Assembly (NCBI GenBank): GCA_947456995.1
Contig: CANGVB010000145.1
Coordinates: forward strand, 1-7,873
Direction of reading: 5' to 3'
DNA from: Bryobacteraceae bacterium
GTDB lineage: Bacteria > Acidobacteriota > Terriglobia > Bryobacterales > Bryobacteraceae
DNA length: 7,873 bases
The notes under the pieces were generated by a model, which had not been told where the DNA came from, made no database searches, and worked only from the letters and a program-made list of their open reading frames with translations. How positions within the stretch are numbered: position 1 is the first letter of the stretch; the number at the start of each line of letters is the position of its first letter. The translations under genes were made by a program, and so were the position numbers. Below are positions 1-7,399 of the stretch, in pieces.

Positions 1-621
1 AAAGAGGCGAATCGTGTCAGCCGATGCCCCGGTCAAGCGGGTGCGCACCGCTTCCAGTCTTCTCAGATTCACAAGCGTGCCAAGCGCTGCAAAGCCCTTC
101 ACCGTAAAGCGCCCATGATTGAGCCGAAGCTCTTCAAGCCCGGTAAGCCGGGCAATCTGAGCAAGCCCCGCATCCCCAATATCCGTGCCCGTGAGGTCAA
201 GCACACGAAGCGCTGAAAAGCCCCCCAACTGCGCAAGGCTGGCATCGGCAAGATCGGTGTAAGCAAGATTCAATCGGCTCAAAGAAGCCAGATGCACCAG
301 AGCTTCAGCATTAATGCTGGTAGAGCTAAGATCGAGTTCTTGCAGCGATGAGGGCAAGGCCCCGAGCGAACGCACCAGCGTCCCGGCAAGGCTCAACGAT
401 TCCAGCTTCTGCAATCCAGCCAGTTGCGCCAACCCGCGATCAGACACCGTCGTAGACCCCAGCCGCAGCCTCTTCAATGTCCGCAAGCGTCCAATCGACG
501 CCAGGCCAAGATCGCCTATCTCTGTCGCGTCAAGATCGAGTGCTTCCAGTTCCTGAAGCCCGGCAATGACTCCGAGTTGCGCGTCATTCACCTGCGTGCG
601 CGCCAAAGACAAAGAGCGAAT
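1..621 (-). repeat. LRR module 2, at least nine repeats, runs off the window
   Basis: This encodes residues 355-561 of the LRR protein. Repeat starts are at 355, 379, 403, 427, 447, 468, 492, 516 and 540. Six of the eight intervals are 24 residues; the two at 427-446 and 447-467 are shortened to 20 and 21. The module is preceded by its own cap (about 333-354), so it looks like a second complete LRR domain and not just a continuation of the first. Confidence 0.82.
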
Positions 622-1683
622 ACGCCCGCCACGCAACTCAGCCACGCCCCCCAGAGAATCGCTAATCCATCGGGCAATCACTGCCTCGCTAGCCCCCGCC
701 GCCGGAGCCGCGCCGCTTTGTTTCGACACACGACTGCCGCCCGAGAAATCCACCTTGCACTTCGGTAATGCCCCGCGCAGCTTCTCAACTCCAGACGCCG
801 TCGCGCGCGTGTAACGCAAGTCAAGAAACGCCAGCTCACGCAATCCAGCAAGCCGGGCCACACCCGCATTGGTCAGCTCGGCGCGATACAGATTCAGCTC
901 ACGTAGCTTCGACAAACCAGCCAGAGTTTCAGCCCCTGCATCGGTAACCGGCCCACCCAGCAAATTCAGCTTCCGCAAACTCTGAAGCCCCTTCAGGTGA
1001 GCAACTCCGCGGTCACTGATCTTGAGCCCATAAAGGTCGATCTCCTCAAGCGTGTTCAGACCAGAAAGATAAGCCAGCCCTTCATCGGTAACCAGGGTGT
1101 CGCGCAGATTCAGACGCCGCAGTTTCTTCAAGCCCACAAGGCTCTTGAGCACCTCATCGGTAGCAGTGGAGTAGCTGAGGTCCAGCCCCTCAAGCTGGGC
1201 AAATGGGGCAAATGAGAAGTTACGAACCCGCCCCTGTGCCAGCCGCAATTCCTTCAGGTTCACTAGCGTCTCGATGTACTTCAGGCCTTTATCCTGCACA
1301 TTGACGTTAGTGAGAAAGTGCAGGCTGAAGTGCAACTTCTCGAGGCTCACAATCGGAGCAAGAAACTTGAGCTCATCATTGGCATCCAGGCGGCTGCCAG
1401 CCCCCGGGTTCCAGCTCGGGCCAGGCAGATATAGCTCCTTCAGTTGCTTGAGGCCAGAGAGCTTTTCCAGGTCTTTCGGCTCGATAATCGTTCCGTATAG
1501 ATCTACCGCCGAAAGCACAAGTGAATCCGCTTTCCCAAGAGCAGAAAGCTCCGCAATAGGTTGTGGATTGCCAACTACAACAACACGCCCACCCTGCCGA
1601 ATCACCCATTCAGCTACAGGCCGATCGGATGCAGTTGCGATCTCGGCGCAGATCAGCAGTGCGAAGACGAATAGTCTGGACAT
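1..1683 (-). CDS. Exported leucine-rich-repeat protein with two tandem LRR modules (3' end outside window)
   Basis: The reading frame is open from ATG (1683-1681) to the left edge, giving at least 561 residues with no internal stop. Residues 1-18 look like a Sec signal (hydrophobic core FVFALLI, possible cleavage after ATA at 16-18). Module 1 starts with a cap containing AEWVIRQGGRV (24-34). It holds nine repeats whose LxxLxL segments begin at residues 81, 114, 143, 164, 188, 212, 236, 260 and 284, and closes with LRGALPKCKVDF (302-313). A Gly/Ala/Ser-rich linker follows (314-332). Module 2 begins with a second cap (IARWISDSLGG, 336-346) and has repeats at 355, 379, 403, 427, 447, 468, 492, 516 and 540, continuing off the window. 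Most repeats are 24 residues with a T-x-V-T/S-D-x-G-L core, a type common in Planctomycetota and Acidobacteriota. A binding or scaffold role outside the cytoplasm is likely; no enzymatic domain is visible. It starts three bases after the DUF362 stop, so it probably depends on re-initiation. Confidence 0.93.
   Translation of the reverse strand, partial: MSRLFVFALLICAEIATASDRPVAEWVIRQGGRVVVVGNPQPIAELSALGKADSLVLSAVDLYGTIIEPKDLEKLSGLKQLKELYLPGPSWNPGAGSRLDANDELKFLAPIVSLEKLHFSLHFLTNVNVQDKGLKYIETLVNLKELRLAQGRVRNFSFAPFAQLEGLDLSYSTATDEVLKSLVGLKKLRRLNLRDTLVTDEGLAYLSGLNTLEEIDLYGLKISDRGVAHLKGLQSLRKLNLLGGPVTDAGAETLAGLSKLRELNLYRAELTNAGVARLAGLRELAFLDLRYTRATASGVEKLRGALPKCKVDFSGGSRVSKQSGAAPAAGASEAVIARWISDSLGGVAELRGGRIRSLSLARTQVNDAQLGVIAGLQELEALDLDATEIGDLGLASIGRLRTLKRLRLGSTTVSDRGLAQLAGLQKLESLSLAGTLVRSLGALPSSLQELDLSSTSINAEALVHLASLSRLNLAYTDLADASLAQLGGFSALRVLDLTGTDIGDAGLAQIARLTGLEELRLNHGRFTVKGFAALGTLVNLRRLEAVRTRLTGASADTIRLF
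745..1443 (-). repeat. LRR module 1, nine repeats plus C-terminal cap
   Basis: This encodes residues 81-313 of the LRR protein. The first three intervals are irregular (33, 29 and 21 residues, with a Gly/Pro/Ser-rich insertion near 87-97). The next five are exactly 24 residues, giving a 72-base period in the DNA. The consensus is LxxLxxLNLxxTxVTDxGLAxLxG. The array ends in LRGALPKCKVDF, which resembles the usual closing segment of this LRR class. Confidence 0.85.
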
Positions 1684-1686
1684 GCG

Positions 1687-2838
1687 CTAGGCGAGCTTGA
1701 TCTTTTTATGTTCGATCTTCTTACGGTCATCAATGCCAAGGCCAAGTGCACCGGCAATATCCACATGCTCGGGCTGCATGCGCACAAAATTGCTATCGGC
1801 ATCCCGGCGGGCAATCGCCAGCGGATCCATCCCCATGGCCACGCGCTTGGCGTCGAGTTGATCCCAACCGATGCGATCCATTGCGACAGGGTCCGTTGAG
1901 AAGAGCATCCGCTTGTGCTCCCAGACGTACTTCACCTTCTTCGGGTTCAGCCCCGGCCCACCGTGATACAGCGCCTTCACCGCATCGCAAATATTAAGCA
2001 CCGTCTTGTTGCGGATCGCAGGGATGGAAACAGAACTTGGAATGAACTGCCCGCACGAATTGAGCTCAGGCGACGAGTGGCTGCGGTTGACGTTGTTCAC
2101 CAGCCCATGTGAAAGATTCTTGAGCGCAATCGTAAGCCCGGCTGATTGATGGTGCTTGAGCAGCGGTAAGTTGATCAGCTTGTCGATCTGCGTGGTGATG
2201 AACTTCGAGGCATAGCTACGGCGCGCCGTATCGTTGTTGAAATCATAACCGGGCAGCGTGAGCTGCATGTCCATGTAGTGATTCAGATCGTAGCCGTCGA
2301 TCTTTTGCTGGGTGTTGTCGTAATAATCTGCGGCCCAGGAAATACGCACACCCTCAGGTAACCACTTATCGAAACCCGCTTCGTAGAATTCCTGCTTGTA
2401 ACGGTCATAGACCACGATGTCCTTGCGCTTGGTACCAGCAGCTTCAAGACAGGCAATGATCTCCTGCACGGTCTCCGCTGAGGACATGACATAGGGTCGC
2501 GAGACCGGGTTCAACTTGAGGCCAATCACCTCGCCAGGTGAGACGAACATGCGCCAGGCAGATACCCAGTCTGGTGCGCCAGTCAGCTCCACCATGCCGC
2601 GGCGCAGCATGTCACGAACCGCTTCACGCTGGAAGGCACCATTAATGATGGACCCGCCATGCTCAACTTCAACAACACGACCCGGAAAAAGCCCCGGGAT
2701 CGACCACTTCGTGCGCGGAGTAGCGCTGGATGTGGACGAAGCAAGCGCTGCCTGATAGGGGAAGATCGGTGCGATCGCGCCGAGGGCGAGCATACGCTCC
2801 ATCCATGTGCGGCGACTTTCCTTGCGTGCGGGTTCCAT
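1687..2838 (-). CDS. DUF362 domain protein with Tat signal
   Basis: This 383-residue protein belongs to the DUF362 family. The N-terminus has a twin-arginine signal: SRRTWM at 8-13, a hydrophobic run (16-32), and a likely cleavage site after ALA (31-33). Family motifs follow: GEVIGLKLN (102-110), LINLPLLKHHQSAGLTIALKN split over 221-241, LSHG (242-245), DAVKALYHGGPG (285-296), and STDPVAMDRIGWD (314-326). The C-terminus has the usual HVDIAGALGLGI segment (358-369). Some DUF362 proteins carry ferredoxin-like 4Fe-4S clusters; this one has only scattered cysteines (130, 262, 284), so no such cluster is expected. The enzymatic role of the exported subgroup is unknown. The start at 2838 lacks a clear ribosome-binding site, but it is the only start in this frame that keeps the RR motif; the upstream stop of the DUF1501 gene is in the same frame. 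It ends in TAG, three bases before the LRR gene. Confidence 0.92.
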   Translation of the reverse strand: MEPARKESRRTWMERMLALGAIAPIFPYQAALASSTSSATPRTKWSIPGLFPGRVVEVEHGGSIINGAFQREAVRDMLRRGMVELTGAPDWVSAWRMFVSPGEVIGLKLNPVSRPYVMSSAETVQEIIACLEAAGTKRKDIVVYDRYKQEFYEAGFDKWLPEGVRISWAADYYDNTQQKIDGYDLNHYMDMQLTLPGYDFNNDTARRSYASKFITTQIDKLINLPLLKHHQSAGLTIALKNLSHGLVNNVNRSHSSPELNSCGQFIPSSVSIPAIRNKTVLNICDAVKALYHGGPGLNPKKVKYVWEHKRMLFSTDPVAMDRIGWDQLDAKRVAMGMDPLAIARRDADSNFVRMQPEHVDIAGALGLGIDDRKKIEHKKIKLA

Positions 2839-2844
2839 GAAAAG

Positions 2845-2850
2845 ATTATA
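2845..2850 (-). promoter_or_regulatory. Possible -10 box before the DUF362 gene
   Basis: The 18-base gap between the DUF1501 and DUF362 genes contains an exact TATAAT, ending 6 bases before the ATG. If used, transcription would begin at or next to the start codon and give a leaderless message, which would fit the lack of a ribosome-binding site there. I see no convincing -35 element at the expected distance, so this is weak. Confidence 0.2.
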
Positions 2851-2856
2851 GACACA

Positions 2857-4215
2857 TCAACTGAGAATCTTCTCGATGACCTGTCCATGCACATCGGTAA
2901 GACTGACGTCTCGGCCACCAAACTTGTAGATCAGCTTCTTGTGATCGAGACCAACCAGTTTGAGGATCGTAGCGTGCAGGTCATGAACAGTTGTGACATT
3001 TTCAACGGCGTGCATACCCACGTCGTCTGTTGCCCCATAGACCATACCGCCCTTCACGCCACCGCCGGCTAACCAAACCGTAAACGCTGTCTCGTGATGA
3101 TCTCGCCCGTCAGCAATCGGAGAATGCGGAGTGCGGCCAAACTCCGTCGCCCAAACGACCAGAGTTTCATTGAAAAGGCCGCGGGCCTTGAGATCGGTGA
3201 TCAGCGCAGCCACACCCGTATCAGTGATTCGCGCATTCCCTTCATGCCCCTTCTTGAGTTCACCGTGTTGATCCCAGGTGCCGTTATTGCCACCATACAC
3301 TTCAGGGCAAGTGATCTCTACAAATCGAACCCCAGATTCCACCAGGCGCCGCGCACGCATACACTGCAGGCCATAAAGACGCTGGTGTTTGTCGGCAGCA
3401 TCGAGGCCATAAAGCTTCTTCGTAGCTTCGCTTTCCTTGTCGAGATTCAGCACGTCCGGCACTGTGGACTGCATCTTGTAAGCCATCTCATAGTTGCGAA
3501 TGGCAGAATCGATCGCATCGTTGGTACCAACGGTGGAAAGGAATTGACGGTCTTGCTCCAGCATCACATCCAGCTTGGCCCGCTGCAGTGCTGAAGCCTT
3601 GTCAGCCGGCTCAATATTGGCCACAGCCTTGCCTTCAGCCTGGATCGGCATTGCCTGATGCGAAGCAGAAAGAAAGCCGTTTGAGAAATTCTCGAGCCCG
3701 CCGGGAGGCACAGCACCGCCATGCAGGAGTACATAGCCGGGCAGGTTCTTGTTCTCACTGGCGAGCGCATAGTTGATCCACGACCCAAGACTCGGATAGC
3801 CACCAACATTGCGGCCCGTATGCATCAGCAGGTTCGCCCGAGGATGCAAGGGGAAGCCAGAGACCATGGATCGTACGATTGCCAGGTCATCCACGCACTT
3901 GGCCACGTTGGGAAAGAGCTCACTCACCCAGGCTCCAGACTGGCCGTGCTGCTTAAAGCTCCACGGGCTCTTCAGCCACTTGCGGTTCGTCTCTTTCTTG
4001 GCACCAATCTGATAGAAGCCATCAAAGGTCTGGCCGTTCAGTGCATCAAGCTTGGGCTTGGGGTCGAAGGTATCGATATGGGAGACGCCACCGGGCATGA
4101 AGCAGAAGATGACGTTCTTGACCTTGGGCGCGAAGTGAAGAGCAGGCCCGGCACTGAGCCGATCCGTCATCATGCAAGCCAGCGCTAGAAGCTCGCGTCT
4201 TGAACTAATGAACAT
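2857..4215 (-). CDS. DUF1501 domain protein (sulfatase/alkaline-phosphatase-like fold)
   Basis: This 452-residue protein is a full-length DUF1501 member. Motifs in order: GGVSHIDTFDPKP at 42-54 (N-terminal acidic, probably metal-binding segment), SGVRFVEI at 294-301, WDQHGELKKGHEGN at 314-327, EFGRTPHSP at 358-366, GRDHHETAF at 370-378, WLAGGGVKGG at 381-390 and TTVHDLHATILKLVGLDH at 408-425. The family is placed in the alkaline phosphatase/sulfatase superfamily, but its substrate is unknown. It is nearly always found beside a DUF1549/DUF1553 gene, as here. The start is well fixed: an in-frame TGA lies two codons upstream, and a strong GAAGGAG site sits 7 bases before the ATG, inside the upstream gene. 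The 11-base overlap implies translational coupling. The N-terminus has a twin-arginine-like SSRRELLALA (4-13), but the hydrophobic stretch is very short, so export is uncertain. It ends at TGA, 18 bases before the DUF362 gene. Confidence 0.95.
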   Translation of the reverse strand: MFISSRRELLALACMMTDRLSAGPALHFAPKVKNVIFCFMPGGVSHIDTFDPKPKLDALNGQTFDGFYQIGAKKETNRKWLKSPWSFKQHGQSGAWVSELFPNVAKCVDDLAIVRSMVSGFPLHPRANLLMHTGRNVGGYPSLGSWINYALASENKNLPGYVLLHGGAVPPGGLENFSNGFLSASHQAMPIQAEGKAVANIEPADKASALQRAKLDVMLEQDRQFLSTVGTNDAIDSAIRNYEMAYKMQSTVPDVLNLDKESEATKKLYGLDAADKHQRLYGLQCMRARRLVESGVRFVEITCPEVYGGNNGTWDQHGELKKGHEGNARITDTGVAALITDLKARGLFNETLVVWATEFGRTPHSPIADGRDHHETAFTVWLAGGGVKGGMVYGATDDVGMHAVENVTTVHDLHATILKLVGLDHKKLIYKFGGRDVSLTDVHGQVIEKILS

Positions 4216-7200
4216 AAATCAGCTCCTTCAAGTTGAAGATGGCATGCGCAAGATCTTTCCAGACGGCACTACTGCTGAGCAGCTTGGATGCTTCCACTTT
4301 GTGCAAGCTGGCGAGTTCGCGGCTGAGGCCACTGAAGCGCTCGCGTTCAGCTGGAGAAGGCAAACGTCCAAGAGCGGTGCGGAACATATTGTCGATGCGA
4401 GCCTCGGCGCTCGGTGATTCCTGCTCGATCAACCGTGCAGCCCAGACACCAGCTTGATCGAGAACAAAGGGGTCATTGAGCAAGGCCAGTGCCTGTGGTG
4501 GAACATTGCTCAAGTCCCGGTTGCCACGGGCGATGTTGGGATTGGGGAAGTCGAAGGTCTCAAGAAAGCGCGAACCTTCATGCCGTGTGACCTTGATGTA
4601 GATACTGCGGCGGCCATCCCCGTCGAGCGGGCCCTGATAGAGCTTGCGATACTCGCTCGGTTCATCGCGACGAGGCTGGATACTCGGCCCGTAGAGCGAA
4701 CGGTCGAGGCGCCCGGAGATTGCGAGAAGGGAGTCTCGAATCGATTCGGCCTCCATTCGATGCACGGGGTAGTGCGAAAGCAATTGATTGAGCGGGTCTA
4801 CCGGGCTTGCCTCTGGAACGGTCTTGCCTGTCTGCTGGAAGGTGTTCGAAAGGGCGATCTCGCGGATCAGCTTCTTGATAGACCACCCTTCCGCCACGAA
4901 ACGGCTGGCCAATAGATCTAGTAACTCAGGGTGTGAAGGCCGCTCACCGTAGACTCCCAAGTTGTCAGCAGTGGTGACGATGCCACGCCCAAACATGTGT
5001 TGCCAGATGCGGTTCGCCATCACTCGGGCAGTCAGAGGATTCTCGGGGCTCGCAATCGCTTCGGCCACTTCCAGCCTTCCGCTACCGAAGGCACTTACTT
5101 GCTTGGCCGGATGGATCAGGCTCAGGAAGCCACGAGGAGTCACCTTACCCGGCCGGGCGGCATCGCCACCAATCAGGACGGGGAAGTTGTAACCCGGGTC
5201 AAGATCGGCAAGGCCCTGGATCACGCGAGGTGAAGCAATCTGCGCCTCGGTGGCGCGATAGGAGTCGATGGCGGCACGAATCGAACTTGCGTTGTTGCTC
5301 AGCAGCTTGCTCTCGACAAGCCAACTTAGCCATGCTGCATCTTCAGCAGTCGCACGCCCTTCTTGCCATGCCCTGATGGCATTGCGTGCAATGTTGGCGT
5401 AGTGTTCAGCAAGCGTTGGAAGCGAAGTTGGCGCTGCCCCCGCAAATAAAGGGGACAAATGCCTGAGCTCATCTTTTGGCGACTCGTCAATGTCGTGAAG
5501 AACAGCCCTGGCCAGCCCAACATAAGACTGCGGCGCAGCCAGTTGCTCTGGGCTGGCCTTGGTGTGGCCGGGCCGGTCTGGGATGCGTGTATTGTCAGAC
5601 TTGGTAACGAGCTCCAGATAGAAGGGAAGCTCCGGCTGATCCTCACGATTGGGGATCTTCACCCAGGAGAGCGTATCGCTATCGAGGATCTTGTAGTCTT
5701 CCCCAAGCATGCAGTTGTCGATGACAGCCCGACGTGCACCAAGCTTGCCACCCATCACCTGGATACTGACGAACTTCTTGTTCTTGGGCACCAGCGGAGA
5801 GCGCAGGGCTGCATTGAAGCGCTCTGATAAGGCGTGACTGTAGAGGCCTTCGGGGAAAACACCGCTAATCGCTTTGGGCCCTGCGGAGGCAATGGCAAAG
5901 TCACCGTTTGGCGAACGGTCAGTTTGTGAGGTCCATTCGCCGAAGGGTCGAAAGTGCTCCTGATTGAAGGCTGTACGGGCCAGGGATTCCTTTGAGTATT
6001 GATCCGTAAGCGACTGCCACTCCGATCTGAAGTCTTTGGCGCGGGCCGCCTGAATCCACGGATAGAGCGGATTCTCCAGCTTGGGCTTGGGGGTTTCAAG
6101 AGCAGCCAGCAGCGTCTGCAACCGTTCCAGTTGAGAGGCGTCTTCGGGAGCGGGGGCAAGCTTGCGCCATGCGCGATCGGCGGCCAATAGCAGGCCGGGG
6201 ATAGCTTTGCTTTCGGCCAACCAAAGCTTTGCCAGCTCTTCTCGAATCAGCGGCTTCTTGGCAGCAAGGCTTTGCTTGATTGCCGCATTGGTATCAGGAA
6301 GATCCGCAGTATGCGTTACCATCCGCGAACTGGTGAGTACGCCATAGAGCGCGTAGTAATCCGAAGTGGGAATCGGATCGAGCTTGTGATCGTGACAGCG
6401 CGCACAGGCAATCGTGAGGCCCTGAAAGGCCTTGCCCATCGTGTCGATCTGGTTGTCTACAACATCGGTGCGGATCTGGCGGAAGCGGATGCAATCGTCG
6501 TGGCCGAGTTCACCGAAACGGAAGGAACTGGTACCGATCTTGGACTCATTGAGACCGTCCACCAGATTCAACCGAGGCTTAGCCAGAAGGTCTCCAGCGA
6601 TATGTTCGCGGATGAGTTGGTCGTAGGGAATGTCCTGATTGAAGGCCCGGATGAGATAGTCGCGGTAGTGGGTTGCGCCAAGGATTTCGTAGTTCCAATC
6701 GTTGCCGAAGGTCTCGGCAAAGCGCATCACATCCATCCAGTGGCGGGCCCAGTGCTCTCCAAAATGTGGTGAAGCAAGGAGACGATCCACCACTCGCTCA
6801 TAGGCGTTGGGGGATAGATCTCGAACGAAGAGATCCACCTCAAGAGGGGTTGGGGGCAGTCCTGTCAGGACATAGCTGAGACGGCGGATCAGCGTTGCAC
6901 GGTCAGCAGACGGGGAAAGCTTGAGCTTGACCTTCTCAAGCGCTTCAACGATGATCTGGTCGATGTTCTTTCTGGGCTTGACCACAGGCTGAAAGGCCCA
7001 ATGCTCACGCAGAAGCTTTGGATAGTAGCGCGGGTCACCAGAGCTGATCGGAGTCTTGGCTGCATCGGATGCGGGCCAGGGAGCGCCGGCACTGATCCAC
7101 TTCTCAATCGCTGCAATCTCGGCATCCTTCAACCGCTGCCCACCCACTGGCATTTTGAGCCCGGCATCGTCATGACGGATGGAGGTGGCCAGGAGGCTGG

Positions 7201-7399
7201 ATTTCGGGTCGCCGGGAACAAGAGCCGGGCCCCGGTTGCCGCCCTTCAACATTGCCTCCCTGGAATCGAGACGTAAGGATGAGGACTGCTGCGAAGGCCC
7301 GTGGCAAGCAATGCAAGACCGGATCAAAACCGGTCTTACAGACGTTTCAAAGGTTTCGCTCGACTGGGCGAGCAATAGAATGCTCAGTTGGAGAAACAT
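4205..7399 (-). CDS. Exported PSCyt1/DUF1549/DUF1553 planctomycete-type cytochrome protein
   Basis: This 1064-residue protein has the full family architecture. Residues 1-13 are a short hydrophobic signal without a basic residue. A PSCyt1 domain follows (about 17-108) with haem motif CIACH at 29-33 and a likely distal Met ligand at M83 (LKMPVGG). DUF1549 (about 145-360) includes LTGLPPTP, the HWARHWMD region, and a second CxxCH, CARCHDHK, at 332-339. Residues about 480-600 form a middle region with YSHALSERF and VMGGK motifs, as in relatives. DUF1553 (about 774-1030) contains NPLTARVMANRIWQHMFG, RPSHPELLD and SNVPPQALALLNDPF. The C-terminus ends in a family-typical FNLKELIYV segment. The biochemical role of the family is not established; the haem motif suggests electron transfer outside the cytoplasm, probably with the DUF1501 product next door. 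The start at 7399 is the only ATG between the in-frame upstream TAA and the signal sequence. It has no clear ribosome-binding site and sits in a small hairpin. Its end overlaps the DUF1501 gene. Confidence 0.95.
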   Translation of the reverse strand: MFLQLSILLLAQSSETFETSVRPVLIRSCIACHGPSQQSSSLRLDSREAMLKGGNRGPALVPGDPKSSLLATSIRHDDAGLKMPVGGQRLKDAEIAAIEKWISAGAPWPASDAAKTPISSGDPRYYPKLLREHWAFQPVVKPRKNIDQIIVEALEKVKLKLSPSADRATLIRRLSYVLTGLPPTPLEVDLFVRDLSPNAYERVVDRLLASPHFGEHWARHWMDVMRFAETFGNDWNYEILGATHYRDYLIRAFNQDIPYDQLIREHIAGDLLAKPRLNLVDGLNESKIGTSSFRFGELGHDDCIRFRQIRTDVVDNQIDTMGKAFQGLTIACARCHDHKLDPIPTSDYYALYGVLTSSRMVTHTADLPDTNAAIKQSLAAKKPLIREELAKLWLAESKAIPGLLLAADRAWRKLAPAPEDASQLERLQTLLAALETPKPKLENPLYPWIQAARAKDFRSEWQSLTDQYSKESLARTAFNQEHFRPFGEWTSQTDRSPNGDFAIASAGPKAISGVFPEGLYSHALSERFNAALRSPLVPKNKKFVSIQVMGGKLGARRAVIDNCMLGEDYKILDSDTLSWVKIPNREDQPELPFYLELVTKSDNTRIPDRPGHTKASPEQLAAPQSYVGLARAVLHDIDESPKDELRHLSPLFAGAAPTSLPTLAEHYANIARNAIRAWQEGRATAEDAAWLSWLVESKLLSNNASSIRAAIDSYRATEAQIASPRVIQGLADLDPGYNFPVLIGGDAARPGKVTPRGFLSLIHPAKQVSAFGSGRLEVAEAIASPENPLTARVMANRIWQHMFGRGIVTTADNLGVYGERPSHPELLDLLASRFVAEGWSIKKLIREIALSNTFQQTGKTVPEASPVDPLNQLLSHYPVHRMEAESIRDSLLAISGRLDRSLYGPSIQPRRDEPSEYRKLYQGPLDGDGRRSIYIKVTRHEGSRFLETFDFPNPNIARGNRDLSNVPPQALALLNDPFVLDQAGVWAARLIEQESPSAEARIDNMFRTALGRLPSPAERERFSGLSRELASLHKVEASKLLSSSAVWKDLAHAIFNLKELIYVH
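4223..4229 (-). promoter_or_regulatory. Ribosome-binding site for the DUF1501 gene
   Basis: GAAGGAG lies 7 bases before the ATG at 4215, within the last codons of the upstream DUF1553 gene. It is the clearest Shine-Dalgarno match at any start in the window. Together with the in-frame TGA at 4221-4219 it decides the start of the DUF1501 gene. Confidence 0.85.
7315..7337 (-). repeat. Perfect 8-bp inverted repeat early in the DUF1553 coding region
   Basis: Arms AAGACCGG and CCGGTCTT (7 bases apart) are perfectly complementary. They lie 63-85 bases into the gene, over codons 21-29, ending at the first base of the first haem-motif cysteine codon. No T-run follows it directly, so it does not look like a standard terminator. 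The structure is seen in the sequence; any function is inference. Confidence 0.6.

Noticed and set aside
138..153. Inverted repeat GCCCGG-TAAG-CCGGGC
   Set aside because: A 6-bp stem inside LRR codons for an ordinary A-R-L-T-G segment. GC-rich LRR coding sequence easily produces such stems, and no T-run follows.
1..1683. Suspicion that the LRR gene was broken, since only short frames appear here
   Set aside because: Translating every codon from 1683 to 1 gave one unbroken frame of 561 codons; it merely runs off the left edge without a stop.
2846..2857. Three-codon frame starting at the ATG that overlaps the DUF1501 stop (TGATG)
   Set aside because: It stops after three codons. The true DUF362 start at 2838 keeps the twin-arginine signal.
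2583..2921. 112-residue minus-strand frame spanning the DUF1501-DUF362 junction
   Set aside because: It overlaps the ends of two well-supported genes in a different frame and has no family features.
3094..3594. 166-residue open frame on the plus strand
   Set aside because: Antisense to the conserved core of the DUF1501 gene, with no recognisable motif; treated as a shadow.
3721..4188. 155-residue open frame on the plus strand
   Set aside because: Antisense to the N-terminal part of DUF1501, no recognisable motif and no ribosome-binding site that I could defend.
4454..4915. 153-residue open frame on the plus strand
   Set aside because: Antisense to the DUF1553 domain; the strong family match on the other strand explains the sequence.
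6272..6772. 166-residue open frame on the plus strand
   Set aside because: It lies fully antisense to the DUF1549 region, where the minus-strand protein has clear family motifs. Its sequence looks like the mirror of a codon-biased gene and matches no family I know.
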